From NCBI GenBank assembly GCA_039707655.1, contig CM077666.1, positions 393,595,886-393,659,885 on the forward strand: DNA of 64,000 bases, given 5' to 3'. How positions within the stretch are numbered: position 1 is the stretch's first letter; every line of letters begins with the position of its first letter. Positions 11,370 through 23,100 of the stretch are shown here, piece by piece. Origin of the DNA: Elymus sibiricus. Taxonomy: Eukaryota; Streptophyta; Magnoliopsida; Poales; Poaceae. The position numbers and the translations under genes were made by a program. The notes under the pieces were generated by a model, which was not told the DNA's origin, did not search any database, and saw nothing but the letters and a program-made list of their open reading frames with translations.

Positions 11370-11387
11370 TTCTAGAAGGTTCTGGAA
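11370..11387. promoter_or_regulatory. Perfect four-unit heat-shock element
   Basis: TTCTAGAAGGTTCTGGAA matches the HSF-binding pattern TTCnnGAAnnTTCnnGAA at every defined base. It sits beside the GC-rich leader region of the SDE5-like gene, a plausible proximal promoter position on the minus strand. The match is seen; heat regulation is inferred. Confidence 0.6.
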
Positions 11388-11894
11388 GGAGGGGGGACGC
11401 TTACGGGTTTGGGAAGACGGCCGCGCCCCTCTCCGTCAGCCCGCCCGCTGCCGCGCTGCTCTCTCGCCAGTCGCCTCCCCCTTTGGTTTGGTTGGCGTCC
11501 CCAGTACGCCGTCCCCTGGGGTTTAAAGGAGGGAGAGAGAGAGAGAGGGTGGGCGTCGCTACAGTTGGGGTATGACGAGTGGGGCCCGCGCCCGATGCTT
11601 CCATTGAAGCGGGGATACACACCCCGTATTACTGGTCCCACGTGCTGTACCTGCCCACCCCACCCCGAGCGCAAGATTTTCGATGCTTGAACGGGGCCGT
11701 GAATTTTCTGCTGTGATTGAATGTTCGGTGTGTAGAGAGAAACTATTGTTACATTTCATCTTTGTCTGCTGATTGTTGTGCCCTTGGCCGCGGCGACGAG
11801 ATCCGGCAAGTCAAGCCCTCCCTCTCCTTTTCATGGGCGTTTTTTGTTCTCTGGAGATGTGACGTTTCGCCCGTTTCAGAAAAAGAATGCAAGA

Positions 11895-12185
11895 GCGAAT
11901 CAATTTGTGGTGGTATCTCTGGCCACCAGAGTTCAAATTCTAGATTTGATATGGGTGCTCGCATTTTTCTGAATTTATTTCAGGCCTTTTAGCGATGTGC
12001 GTTCAGTGGGAGGAAACGTTTCCGTCGACTACGAAAGCGTGTGTGTCGACTTCAGCAATCTTAAGGTCAATCTTAAGGTGATGTGCCGGCTCAGTCTCTC
12101 CGAGGTGCTCATAGGGATAGGGTGTGCGTGCGTGCATTCATAGATGAGTGGATGCTCGTGTATGTGAGCAACTTCGATTGTAAGA
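11895..12185 (+). mobile_element. Au-like tRNA-derived SINE, copy 1
   Basis: The segment carries a degenerate B-box (GAGTTCAAATTC at about 11930) followed by a body with ATTTATTTCAGGC, CAGTGGGAGGA, CTCAGTCTCTCCGAGGTGCT and CATAGGGATAGG. The same ordered blocks recur in the second copy near 28.1-28.36 kb, which shows a dispersed family. The family name is from memory of Triticeae Au SINEs. Ends are approximate. From 12186 to 12457 I see nothing recognisable. Confidence 0.6.
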
Positions 12186-12457
12186 TGGTGTGAGCGATCT
12201 GCCACCATGTGATGCGACCAGCGGTGACCGATATAGCAAACATTTATATCGACTAAAGAAATAGTAGAAATCCCAAAATGGCACATCTTTTATCTTTTAT
12301 TCTTCAATAGTTGCAACTAACTAACTATTTTCTCTAAGCATGCAACACTTTCCCATCACAAACCATGCATGTCTGTCACATCATTAATCTATCATCCCAC
12401 TAACTATTTCGTCCATGCATGCAACCATTTTTACATCAACAAATCATGCATGACTGC

Positions 12458-13986
12458 TGCTACTTGTGAGCTGCGTTGGTAATTTCCTAAAAAGGAAGCG
12501 AGATGCAGTACAATAGAAATAAGTATTTCCCTCAGTTATGAAATCAAGGTTATCAATCCAGTAGTAGAATCACGCAACACCTCGTTAGCATCACCTACAC
12601 ACAAAACAACAAATCCTTGCACCCAACGCAAACAAGGGGTTATCAATCCCTCGGCGGTTAATTGCAAAATTAAATTGTATGTGATACATAGATAGATTGA
12701 ACTAAAATATAAAATAAATAAAGTAAAAATGCAGCAAGGTATTTTTATGGTTTTTAATATATGATTTAGATAGACCCGGGGGTCATAGTTTTCACTAGAG
12801 GCTTCTCTCAAGAAAATAGCATACGGTGGGTAAACAAATTACTGTTGGGCAATTGATAGAAAAGCAAATAATCATGACGATATCCAAGGCAATGATCATG
12901 TATATAGGCATCACGTCCGAGACAAGTAGACCGACTCCTGCATGCATCTACTACTATTACTCCACACATCGACCGCTATCCAGCATGCATCTAGTGTATT
13001 AAGTTCATAAAGAACGGGGTAACGCCTTAAGCAAGATGACATGATGTAGACAAAGTAAACTCACGCGTGAATAAACCCCATCTTTTTACCCTTAATAGCA
13101 ACGATACATACGTGTCATGTCCCTTTCTGTCACTGGGATTGAGCACCGCAAGATCGAACCCATTACAAAGCACCTCTTCCCATGGCAAGATAAATCAATC
13201 TAGTTGGCCAAACCAAATCAATATATCGGAGAAGAAATACGAAGCTATAATAATCATGCATAAAAGAGTTCAGAGAAAACTCAAATAATATTCATGGATA
13301 ATCTGATCATAAATTCACAATTCATCGGATCCCAACAAACACACCGCAAAAAGTGATTACATCGGATAGAACTCCAAGAACATCGAGGAGAACATTGTAT
13401 TGAAGATCAAAAAAGAGAGAAGAAGACATCTAGCTACTAACTATGGACCCGAAGGTCTGTGGTAAACTACTCACGCATCATCAGAAGGGCAGCAAGATTG
13501 ATGTAGAGACCCTCCGTGATCGATTCCCCCTCCGATGGAGTACCGAAAAAGGCCCCCAGATGGGATCTCTCGAGAACAGAAACTTGCGGCGGCGGAAAAA
13601 GTATTTCGTGGACTCCTCTGTTGGTTTCCCGATTTTAGAGAATTTATAGTGATGGAATTAGGTCAAACGGAGCTGTGTGGGCCCCACGAGCCACCACGGC
13701 TCGTGGGCCACTGCTTCATCTTCTGGCCCTCTCCCAAAGCTTTCAGTACTTGTTATGTCCAGAAAAAAATCTCCAAAAAGTTTCGTGGCATTTGGACTTC
13801 GTTTGGTACTGATATTCTGGAAAACCAAAAACAAGCAAAAAACAGCAACTGGCACTGGGCACTAAGTTAATAGGTTAGTCCCAAAAAATGATATATAATT
13901 GTTGTAAATGTATATAAAAACATTCAAGATTGATAATATAATAGTATGGAACAATCAAAAATTATAGATACGTTGGAGACGTATCA
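12458..13986. mobile_element. Solo LTR, 1529 bp, TSD ACTGC
   Basis: The element begins TGCTACTTG, ends GACGTATCA (TG...CA) and is flanked by the exact 5-bp duplication ACTGC at 12453-12457 and 13987-13991. There is no coding frame, no internal LTR copy and no primer-binding site, so it is a solo LTR left by unequal recombination, or a short non-autonomous element. The text is of a type very common in Triticeae intergenic DNA; I cannot name the family safely. Confidence 0.85.
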
Positions 13987-14155
13987 ACTGCCAAATCATT
14001 TCCCATTGCATCATAATAAATTATCACAAGTATTCACATCATGAACCTAATTATTTATATTTTCAGCCTACCATCCCGTTGCAACGCGCAGGCTATCTTC
14101 TAGTTCCCAAAGAGCTTTTTTCTTTTCGCTGATTAAGGACGATCACAATGTCTAA

Positions 14156-14813
14156 AGGTATCTCCAATGCCGACCCGCAAAACGGACACCGCATCCGTCC
14201 GCGGATTGGGGGGCCAGTCCGCGGACACAGGTGCGGGAGCCGACCATCCAAAGCTAGCCGCATATGTTCAGTTGCATTTCAACGAAATTGATCAAATTTG
14301 ATGCAAACTCAAACAAACCGGGCGCATACTCATTTAAACTAGAATAATTTTAACATAAAACCGGACGGTCTTTCACCCGGTGAACGAAAAGCCTTTTAAA
14401 AAAAACCTAACCTTATACTTGACGGTGACCTCGTAGGCCATGCCGGGCTAGCTGGCGGCTCCTCTGTCATTGTCGGAGTCGGAGTCATCGGGCTTCGGGC
14501 TGCGTAGTGCGGCCGCGGCCGTCGACGACATGGGCGCGCGCGGGAGGGGGGCCTTAGAGGAGGCGGCGATGGCGGCCACCGTTGACATGGGCGGGTGGGA
14601 TTTTTTGGTGGGTCAGGTTAGTCAAACGTGGGCGTGGCAGCGGTCCGGACGCCTGCAAAGCCCCCCTTCCCCGGTTTGTCTCTGGTTTGCGGGGAAAAGT
14701 GCGTCCGGACTGCCGAACGGACCGATGCAGGACCGCGTTGAATGGCAAAACACGTCCGGACCGCTCGGTCCGGACGGTTGCGGGCGATTTGAGGGTCGGC
14801 GTTGGAGATGCCC
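14156..14813. mobile_element. PIF/Harbinger-like non-autonomous element, TSD TAA
   Basis: Terminal inverted repeats of about 20 bp (left AGGTATCTCCAATGCCGACC; right end reads GGTCGGCGTTGGAGATGCCC) bound 658 bp and are flanked by TAA at 14153-14155 and 14814-14816. A 3-bp TWA duplication with CATCTCCAA-type termini fits PIF/Harbinger. GC-rich CCGGAC motifs repeat near the right end. No transposase is present. The following 14817-15177 is AT-rich with nothing recognisable. Confidence 0.8.
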
Positions 14814-15182
14814 TAACAGTTTCATCATATATTTGATCCTACCAAGATACCTTTGCAAGGTAGGTGATTTTCTCTTCAAGATTGCCATATTTCTTTCTTG
14901 GAGATGGTAGAATTTTCCTTTTTTTCTTCTGCTCTTAAGTCTCTAAATTGAGAAAGTCTTGTTTTTGTAATCTACCAATTCATTAACATATCATTGAACA
15001 ATTTTTTATTGATATAATGACAACAAGCCCTTATTGCAACTAATGCTTCTAAATATGTTGCTTTTTTGCCAACAATTAAGAATTTTTGTCCCTAACTTGT
15101 TGCATCAAAAACTTAAGAAATTGTGTTCTAAATATGAAAATATAGCGAAATAACTAATTTGATCCTCATAAGAAAACACATG

Positions 15183-18100
15183 TGTGACGCCCCCAGCTCG
15201 ACCGTGCACTAATCATACACGCAAATGCGCACGATCAAGTCTAAGGACTCATGGGAAGATATCACAACACAACTCTAAACACAAAATAAAATAATACAAG
15301 CTTTATATTACAAGCCAGGGGCCTCGAGGGCTTGAATACATAAGCTCGAGTCATACAAGCATCAGCGAAAACAACAGTATCTGAGTACAGACACAAAGAT
15401 AAACAAGGATGCCTTAAGAAGGCCAGCATATCAGCGACACTGATCGAAAAGGCGAAGGCCTCCTGCCTAGGGCCTCCGAACTACTCCTGGTCGGCGGGCT
15501 CAACGTAGTAGTAGGTGCCTCCGGGGATCTCCTGCTCCTGGGCTCCGTCGTCTGATTGCAACAATCGGGTATGGGGAAAAGAGATAGCAAAGCAACAGTG
15601 AGTACTCATCCAAAGTACTCGCAAGACTGACATCAGATCTATACTAATTATGCATTGGTATCAAAGGAATGGGGCCATATCTTTGGACTAAACTGCAGAA
15701 ATGCCGGAACAGAGGGGGAAAAGCCTAGCCTATCGAAAACTAGCATCTTGAAGCAATCTTGCAGCATCAGAAGAGAGTAGAGTAAAGTAACATATAATAG
15801 CAATTATATTTAGTAATGCCCTGAGATCCTTCCTCGACTACCCTGCGAGAAAGTGATCCCGAGAGCAGTAGTAACAGTTTATCATTGTAATAGTATCCAT
15901 TTGTAGTTGTAGCAGATCAGGATACAACTTCGAGCGTCCTGTTACCGTGGACACGGATATTCGAATAGATAACTTCCCTGCAGGGGTGCACTACTGTTAC
16001 CCAACACGCTCGATTAACTCTGGCCGGACACACTTTTTCGGGTCATGCCCGGCCTCGGCTGATCGACACGACGTAGTCCTACCTAGGATCAGAAGAGAGG
16101 TCCCCGCCGGTCTACATCCTAAGCGCTTAGGGGTCTTGGGCCCATCGCCCTTTGCACTCCGGGTCGTTGCGCACATGGCGGGTCCAGGCACCACCTCTGT
16201 CCTGGATGGCGCCGGCCCAGCCGTGCTGCAATGCTGAACTGGACATCTGACAGAGCTTTCGGCTGATACATACGGCGCCGAGGGTCCCATAACCATTATC
16301 CCACGTGGTGGTAGTGCGTATAGGCCAGCGGCCAACTCAGATCAAATACCCAAATCCGTTAGGCGTGTTTAGTAACTCGCGAAGACGAACAGGATCCCTG
16401 TCGCTCCGACTTGGTAACACGCGGACCCGACCAGGGACCAGGCCACCTCTCTCCTAGGTGGTCTCCACCTGCCCTGTCGTTCCACCACAATATCACTCGC
16501 GTGTGCTCTTGGAGCCGACCCGTCTTTAATATAATTCTCTCGCGGGCACTCTTGGTGCCGGCCCGACTTTAACAGTTTAAAGTATTGCAATATGTAAACA
16601 TTTCCGTGATCATCACCCAGAGTGATCACGGCCCGATAACAAGCATGGCAAACGGACAAGGGTGAAGGGCCAGCTGATGAAACATAGCTTACCTAAGCAT
16701 CATAGGGTAGCAGGTAAGGTATCAATAGCAGGCGATGAAATCAGGCTATGCATCTGAATAGGAGCTATCGGAGCAACAACAGAAGCAATTCTAATGCAAG
16801 CATAAGAGAGAAAGGGATGGGTGATATCTGATGATCAAGGGGTTTTTGCTTGCCTGGAAGCTCTGCGGTAAAGGAGGGGTCGTCGGTGACGTAGTCGATC
16901 ACAGGGGCAGCGTCGGTCTCGGGGTCTACCGGAGAGAAGAGGGGGAAGAAACAATAAATATACAGCAAACAATTGCAACACTATGCACGACATGCCTAAA
17001 TGATATGCAGGGGTGATATATTGCATCACTAAATATTTTAGATGTTTTAGGAATTTATTTGGATTTATTTTACCAAGGTCATGCACTATTCATTTATCGA
17101 AATCGGGCAAAAAGTTCCATGTTCATCTAGATAGGAGTGATGGTCAAACATTTTGACCACATATTCGGATTCTTCTTATTTTTCTGATCATTTTTCATAT
17201 ATAAATTATTTTCATCCGAGTTACGGTTTATTTTATATGATTTTTCAAAGTTTTAATCATTTTCTGGAATTTCTGGAATTAATTTAATTCAAATTAATCA
17301 AAACAGTGAATGGTGACGTCAGCATGACGTCAGGGTGACGTTAGTGATCAAACCCAGCTGACCAGAGTCAAACCTGACCAGTGGGTCCCATTGGTCAGTG
17401 TCACAGTGGATAATTAGGGTTTATTTAAACTAATTATAGATTAATTAGGCGGTGGGGCCTTCTGGTCAGTGTCAAATTAGTAATTAATTTAATTAACAGA
17501 TTAATTAGCATTTTATTTATTTATAAAATCATTTAAATTAGCGCGGGGCCCAGCTGTCAGTGACTGTAGCAACCCAGTCAGCGGTTGACCCGGTCAACGG
17601 GTCAACTGGGCCCAGCTGTCAGTGGCACAAGGCGGGCCCCGTGGCTGCCGCGTCGGCGCCGAGTCAGCGCCAGCCACCGGAGTGGCTCCGGCGAGCCCGA
17701 GCGCGGCGGCAAACTCCGGCGAGCTCGGAAATGGGCTACGGTGGACGGTTTAGCGTGCGGTTGGGCTCTCTGGAACGGGCGTTTCGCGCCGCGTCCGATG
17801 GCGACGGCGACGACGGTAGGCGGCGGCGGCTACGGGTGGTGCTCAGGTTCGGCGTTGCAGCATGCGCGCGAGCGAACTAAGAGGCTAGGCGAGGCCTACG
17901 CGGTGCGGCGAGCTCGATGGGCACTAGCCCGGGGCCATTTGGTCGCCGGAAGCATGCCGACGACGAGCCCGAGCGGCGTCTGGTACGGCCATGGACGGAG
18001 CGGCGGCTACGGCGCGGGGAAGAGCACGGGGAGAGAGGGAGAGGGAGGCGGAGCTCACAGGGAGCCTGTAGAGGTGCAAGGCGTGCTCGGGGACGGCTCG

Positions 18101-19003
18101 TCGGCGGCGAATCGAGGCGGCGATCACCGGCGTCCGAAGGTTGAAGACGAGGTCGTGGTGGTCGACGTAGGGGCTCCCGGCTTCGGTTGAGCGGTGCAGA
18201 AGGCGTAGCCGAGGCCGGCGAGGCGATCTGATGTGGCGGCGGGGCGAGTGGGGCTCGGTGGCCGCGAGCTCTACGGCGGCGACGCCATGGCGCCGATCGG
18301 GAGAGGTGGGAGAGAGCGACAGAGAGGAAGGGGGAGGAGATAGGATCGCCAGGGGATGCCGCGGTGGTGGTCTTATCCACCCGTGAGCTCCTGTGGAGGC
18401 GCGGGCGACGAGGTGGCTCGGCGGGGACGGCGCCCTGCCCTGGCTCGGTCGCCATCGACAGGTGGAGGAGGGAGGTGGGGGACGACGGGGAGATGGGCTG
18501 GGCCTAGTACTGTGGACTAGAGCCCAGTCCACAGCGCACTTTTCTTTTCTTTTCTTCTGTTTTATTCCTTTTCTCTCTTTTGCAAAATGTTTAGCCAACA
18601 CTTCACTTTTGTAAAATATGTGACTTGGCCATAATAATACAATGCAATATTTGGTACTGTCTTAAAAAGGTTTGGAGGCCTAATAATTTCATTTGAATTT
18701 TATTTAAATGGAATGGGCTTAATTAGTGCTGTTTTGGTACTGTTTCACGATGTTAGAGTCATTTAAATAATTCAATTAATGTTGACTTTAATTTTATAAT
18801 TGCCTTGGGAATATTTGCAATATTATGAACTATTTAGTTCCTGGATTTGAACAACTTTTAAATTCATTTTAAATTTGAATTTTCAATTTGAATTTGGAAT
18901 TTGAAATGAGATATGACTCAAATGATGATCAAGCACTGTTAACCATGGTGACTTGGCATTATCAAAAGGGTGATCACTGTAGCTTAATACATGGGGTGTT
19001 ACA
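15183..19003. mobile_element. Long solo LTR or LARD-type element, 3821 bp, TSD ACATG
   Basis: It begins TGTGACGCCCCC and ends GGGGTGTTACA, and is flanked by exact ACATG copies at 15178-15182 and 19004-19008. No second LTR copy, primer site or polyprotein is visible inside, so it is best read as one very long solo LTR. Long frames at 17.6-18.6 kb exist on both strands, but that stretch is extremely GC-rich and codes only for low-complexity Arg/Pro text, so I call no gene. LTRs of several kilobases are known in Triticeae (for example Sukkula-type LARDs); the family here is not assigned. Confidence 0.8.
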
Positions 19004-19008
19004 ACATG

Positions 19009-20133
19009 GTAGCTCTGTTCAAGGATGTTGTTGTCCTTTTCTAGCTCGGATGTGAACTCAAGAGCATGATTTGTGTTTTTCCATGGAAAAAATTGATGCA
19101 GGTATCGTTTTTGGGGAATTCAGGGTTACATGATATGCCCTTTCTTACTTGTGTCACCAAACTAGCCCTACATATTCTATGTCGGTTGGTACCTGCTTGA
19201 GATCCTTTAAAGAACCACTCGGTGCTCACACTTGATTCCTCCCTCTACCCTCAAAAAAGTAAAGCTCTTCTAGCCCGGCTCTTGCCTCGCCCCTCGTGGG
19301 CAACTCGAGGGCGACAAACGCTAGCTGCCTCCTCCCCCTCCCTCTCCTCCCCGCAGCCACCCAAGGATCTTGTCTGCACGGTTTGTGCGTCTGCTGATGA
19401 AGGTGGTGGCGAGGCCCAACAATCATGTGGCGATGTGGGAAGCTTCGTAAACAGGATGGTGGCCCTGGGTGCGATGGTGGCATCAAATTCTTTTGACGGG
19501 TGGTGCTACGGGTGATGGCTATCCCTACTTGACGTGCGGGCGTTGGAGGCACTTCACGACATGTCATGCTTCGGCGGTCGCACCAAATTTAGATCTTGTT
19601 GTCCACATCTCGACTCTGTCCGCCCTTGTCGGATAAGGTTCTGACTTCCTCTGGAATGTCGGAGATGGCCGGTTTTGAGGTTGTGGTGGTGGGAGTCCAG
19701 AAACGGGGGAAACCCCTCGTCGATTTCGCGTCGGCGGCAGTGTTCTTGCTTTGTTCTCCCTCTCGAAGGGACGTGCGAAATCCCTCCTCCTCCCCCAATC
19801 CCCCAGGTGAAAACCCTAGCCATGTTAGGCTGAGCGTCGTGAGCCTTCTTTAATACATTTCCTAGGAGTGTGGGGGGGTTGTGGGCGTGCTTTGTGATAT
19901 CGGGCGGCGACGGCTGTGTGTCACTACGAGGATGCCAACGGTGGTGGATGTGAGGCCGTCATCATGCTCACTTTTACGTCGCTCTCTGCTCGGTCGCTCT
20001 GCGGGCTGCTGACCGGTGGCATGGTGCGTTTGTGCAAGGGCAAGGAGAGATAATGGTCTCTTTCCCGACCGCGGCTCAGTTGACTAGGCGGTAGAGTCAG
20101 CGCTTCTCCTACGGGTGTGATCTTCTCTTCCCT
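19009..20133. other. Unclassified repeat-like DNA interrupted by the hAT insertion
   Basis: GC-rich text with open frames on both strands but no recognisable domain. It continues on the other side of the hAT element (23528 to about 23750, ending GTTGTTTGCGTTTTCTCC), which shows the hAT jumped into an older sequence. The 3' part resembles the tail of a retroposon, but I cannot classify it. Confidence 0.4.
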
Positions 20134-20141
20134 TTGTTCGG

Positions 20142-23100
20142 CAGTGGCGGCGCCAGGGGTATTCACGTGTATTCATGTGAATACCAAAGATTTGGCCCAA
20201 AAAAATTAGTATATGTCTTATTCAGCGGCCCACAAGCCTACAGCCCACCAGTACTGCAGCCCACACAGCGAGTCCAACACGGCCGACCACCTCGGCACCT
20301 CGTTTCGCTGATTCGTTCGACCTCGACCCGAATCCTTTCCCCAGTCGGCCAGTCCCCACTCGGTCTCGGTCGTTCCCCAACCTAACCTAGCGCCTGCTGC
20401 GGCGGCGGCGGCGAGTAGCGGTGGCCGACTGTGGCAAGCGGAGCCGCCGGCATCCGACGAGCGTCCAGGTTCTATTCTCCTTGTCCATGTCTTCTCTCTC
20501 TAGTTCTCTTCCCCTAAGAAAGTAAGAAGGCCAGCCAGTTCCTATGGCGTACAGAACTACAGATTAAAACGAGTACTAGTTTGCTGGCGTTTAGTATCCG
20601 GACAAATAGCAAAACTGCAATCGTTCTTAAGGCCAGCCAGTTCCTAATTTAGTATCCGGGCACTAGTTTGCTAGATTGCAGTTTTGCTATTTTAATGTAG
20701 TTTGCTGAAATTTTGATATTTTAACCTACCAATTTTCAGAGTGTATAGTTTGGTAGATTGCTAATCTATCTTTTTCTGATCTTGTATCATAGATGAAGAA
20801 GAAGGGTGTTAGCATTGTTGCATTGTGGGAAAGAGCTTCAAAGGCAAATAAAAGAACTTCCACATCTACACCAAATCCTCCTGATGTTGAAGTTGAGAGC
20901 AGTAGCATTCCTCCTGCTATTGAGAGCAATCCGCAACTGGCACTAGTGCAAGCACATGAACCGGATGATAGTCACACAGAACCTGAGAGTGGCTCCCCAG
21001 CCCCAATTGTAGAAGATGATGAAGCAAATGATGAAGTTCAATTTGAAGTAGATTTGGAAGCACTTGAGCCAGATCCCGGGAAACGGATCCCCATCTCTAG
21101 GTACAATGTCAATGACCAGGATAAAGTTAGAAGGAGATACATCGAGTTGGGGGCATGTCAACCAAAGAAACATAATTTTGAGTGCAGAGACATAAGTGGA
21201 TTACAACGTCGCTTTTGTCCTTCTTGGTTTAAGGATTACAAGTGGCTTGAGTATAGTGTGGACAAAGAGGCCGCTTTCTGCTTTGTTTGCTATTTGTTCA
21301 AGGATAAAACAAAAAGCCCCGGTGGAGATTCATTTGTTAAGGGTGGGTTTAGAAACTGGAACATGAAAGCAAGATTGACAAGGCATGTTGGTGATGTAAG
21401 TAGTGCTCACGCTGAAGCTCAAGAGAAGTATGATATGTTCACTACACCACAAACATCAATTCGGGAGTCTATTGCTTCAAACACCTCACAATACAAGGCT
21501 TTGTATAAACAGCGTTTGACATGGACACTCAAGTGTGTGAGATTTCTGTTGCGCCAAGGCTTGGCATTTAGAGGACATGATGAAAGTGAAGACTCACTAA
21601 ATAAAGGAAATTTCCTTGAGCTTCTAAATTGGCTAGCAGGAAATTTTGAAGAGGTTGACAGGGTTGTTCTCAAGAATGCTCCACGGAACTGCAGGATGAC
21701 TCACCATGATATACAACAAGAGGTGATAAAATGTTGTGCACAAGAGACTACTAAACTAGTCATTGAAGAACTTGATGGTGGTCATTTTGCAATACTTGCA
21801 GATGAGTCTAGTGATGTGTATCAGAATGAACAGTTGGTTGTTTGCTTGCGTTATGTTGATAAGAAAGGAAGGGCGGTTGTAAGATTTCTTGGTCTTGCTC
21901 ATGTTGAAGATACTACCTCTTTGACACTAAAAGCTGCAATTCAGAAAATGCTTATGGACTACAATTTGACCTTTGCAATGGTTCGTGGGCAAGGATATGA
22001 TGGAGCTAGTAACATGAGAGGTAATGCTAATGGCCTGAAAAAACTGATTATGGATGAGTCCCCTTCTGCCTACTATGTTCATTGTTTTGCCCATCAACTA
22101 CAGTTAACTCTTGTTGCTGTTGCTAAGGAGAGTGGTGATTGTACTTGGTTCTTTCAGCAGCTTGCACACTTGTTAAATGCTCTTGGCATGTCTTGTAAAA
22201 AGATGAGAATGCTTCGGATAGCTCAGGCTGAAGAACTCATTGATGCATTGAAATTGGAAGAAGTAGAAACAGGGAGTGGGCTGAATCAGGAAATGGGTTT
22301 GGGAAGGCCATGTGATACACGTTGGGGCTCTCACTTCAAAACTGTGAACCATGTCATCTCTATGTATGGTGCACTACGACGAGTCCTTCGCAAGATTGGA
22401 GACGAGTACCATGGTGCGGAGGCACAAGCGGCTCTATCCATAGAGACAATATTTCGATCATTTGAGTTTGTTTTCATGGCACACTTGATGCAAGAAATAT
22501 TTGGATACACATATGAGTTGTGTAGAGCTTTGCAAAAGCAAGACGAAGATATTGTTCATGCTATTGAGCTTGTTGGTGACACAAAGTATTACTTGGAGGC
22601 TTTGAGGACCGATGCTGGATGGGATGATTTTCTCACAAAGGTCACATCTTTTTGTACAAAGCATAAGATCAAAGTTGTTGATATGGAGGGTCCTTACTTT
22701 CCCGTTGGCCGGCCTAGAAGGGGTTTATGTAATGGTGCCATCAATTACCACCGCTTCAAGGTTGATATGTTTGTGGGTGTCATTGATAGGCAAATCAGTG
22801 AGCTGAATGGCAGATTTGATGAGGTAAACACGGAGCTACTTTCTTGCATGGCAGCATTCTGTCCATTTCATCTATTTGCTGCTTATGACCAAGAGAAGTT
22901 GGTTAGGCTTGCTACAAAGTTTGATGCTTCTGATTTTACAAGGGATGAACTGGCAAGACTTCCATGGCAACTAAACATGTATGTTACTAATGTGCGTAGA
23001 GATGAAAGGTTTCAAAACCTGAAAAATCTGTGTCAGCTTTCAGTTATGCTTGTTGAGACAAACAAGCATGAACAATATCATATTGTTTACAAGCTTCTTA

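Larger units (their letters stand above)
9471..11600 (-). other. Probable 5' UTR intron, leader and promoter of the SDE5-like gene
   Basis: An acceptor (TTCTTTCAG on the minus strand) precedes 9471, 13 bases before the ATG, so the leader is interrupted by an intron. About 10.96-11.35 kb is GC- and pyrimidine-rich on the minus strand, as expected for a grass leader exon. I cannot fix the leader donor or the transcription start, and I see no clear TATA box. The intron contains a large internal duplication and a poly-C tract, listed separately. Confidence 0.45.

Noticed and set aside
17560..18601. Long frames on both strands (up to about 225 codons) around 18 kb
   Set aside because: They lie inside the 3.8-kb LTR, overlap each other on both strands and show only Arg/Pro/Ser-rich composition with no domain.
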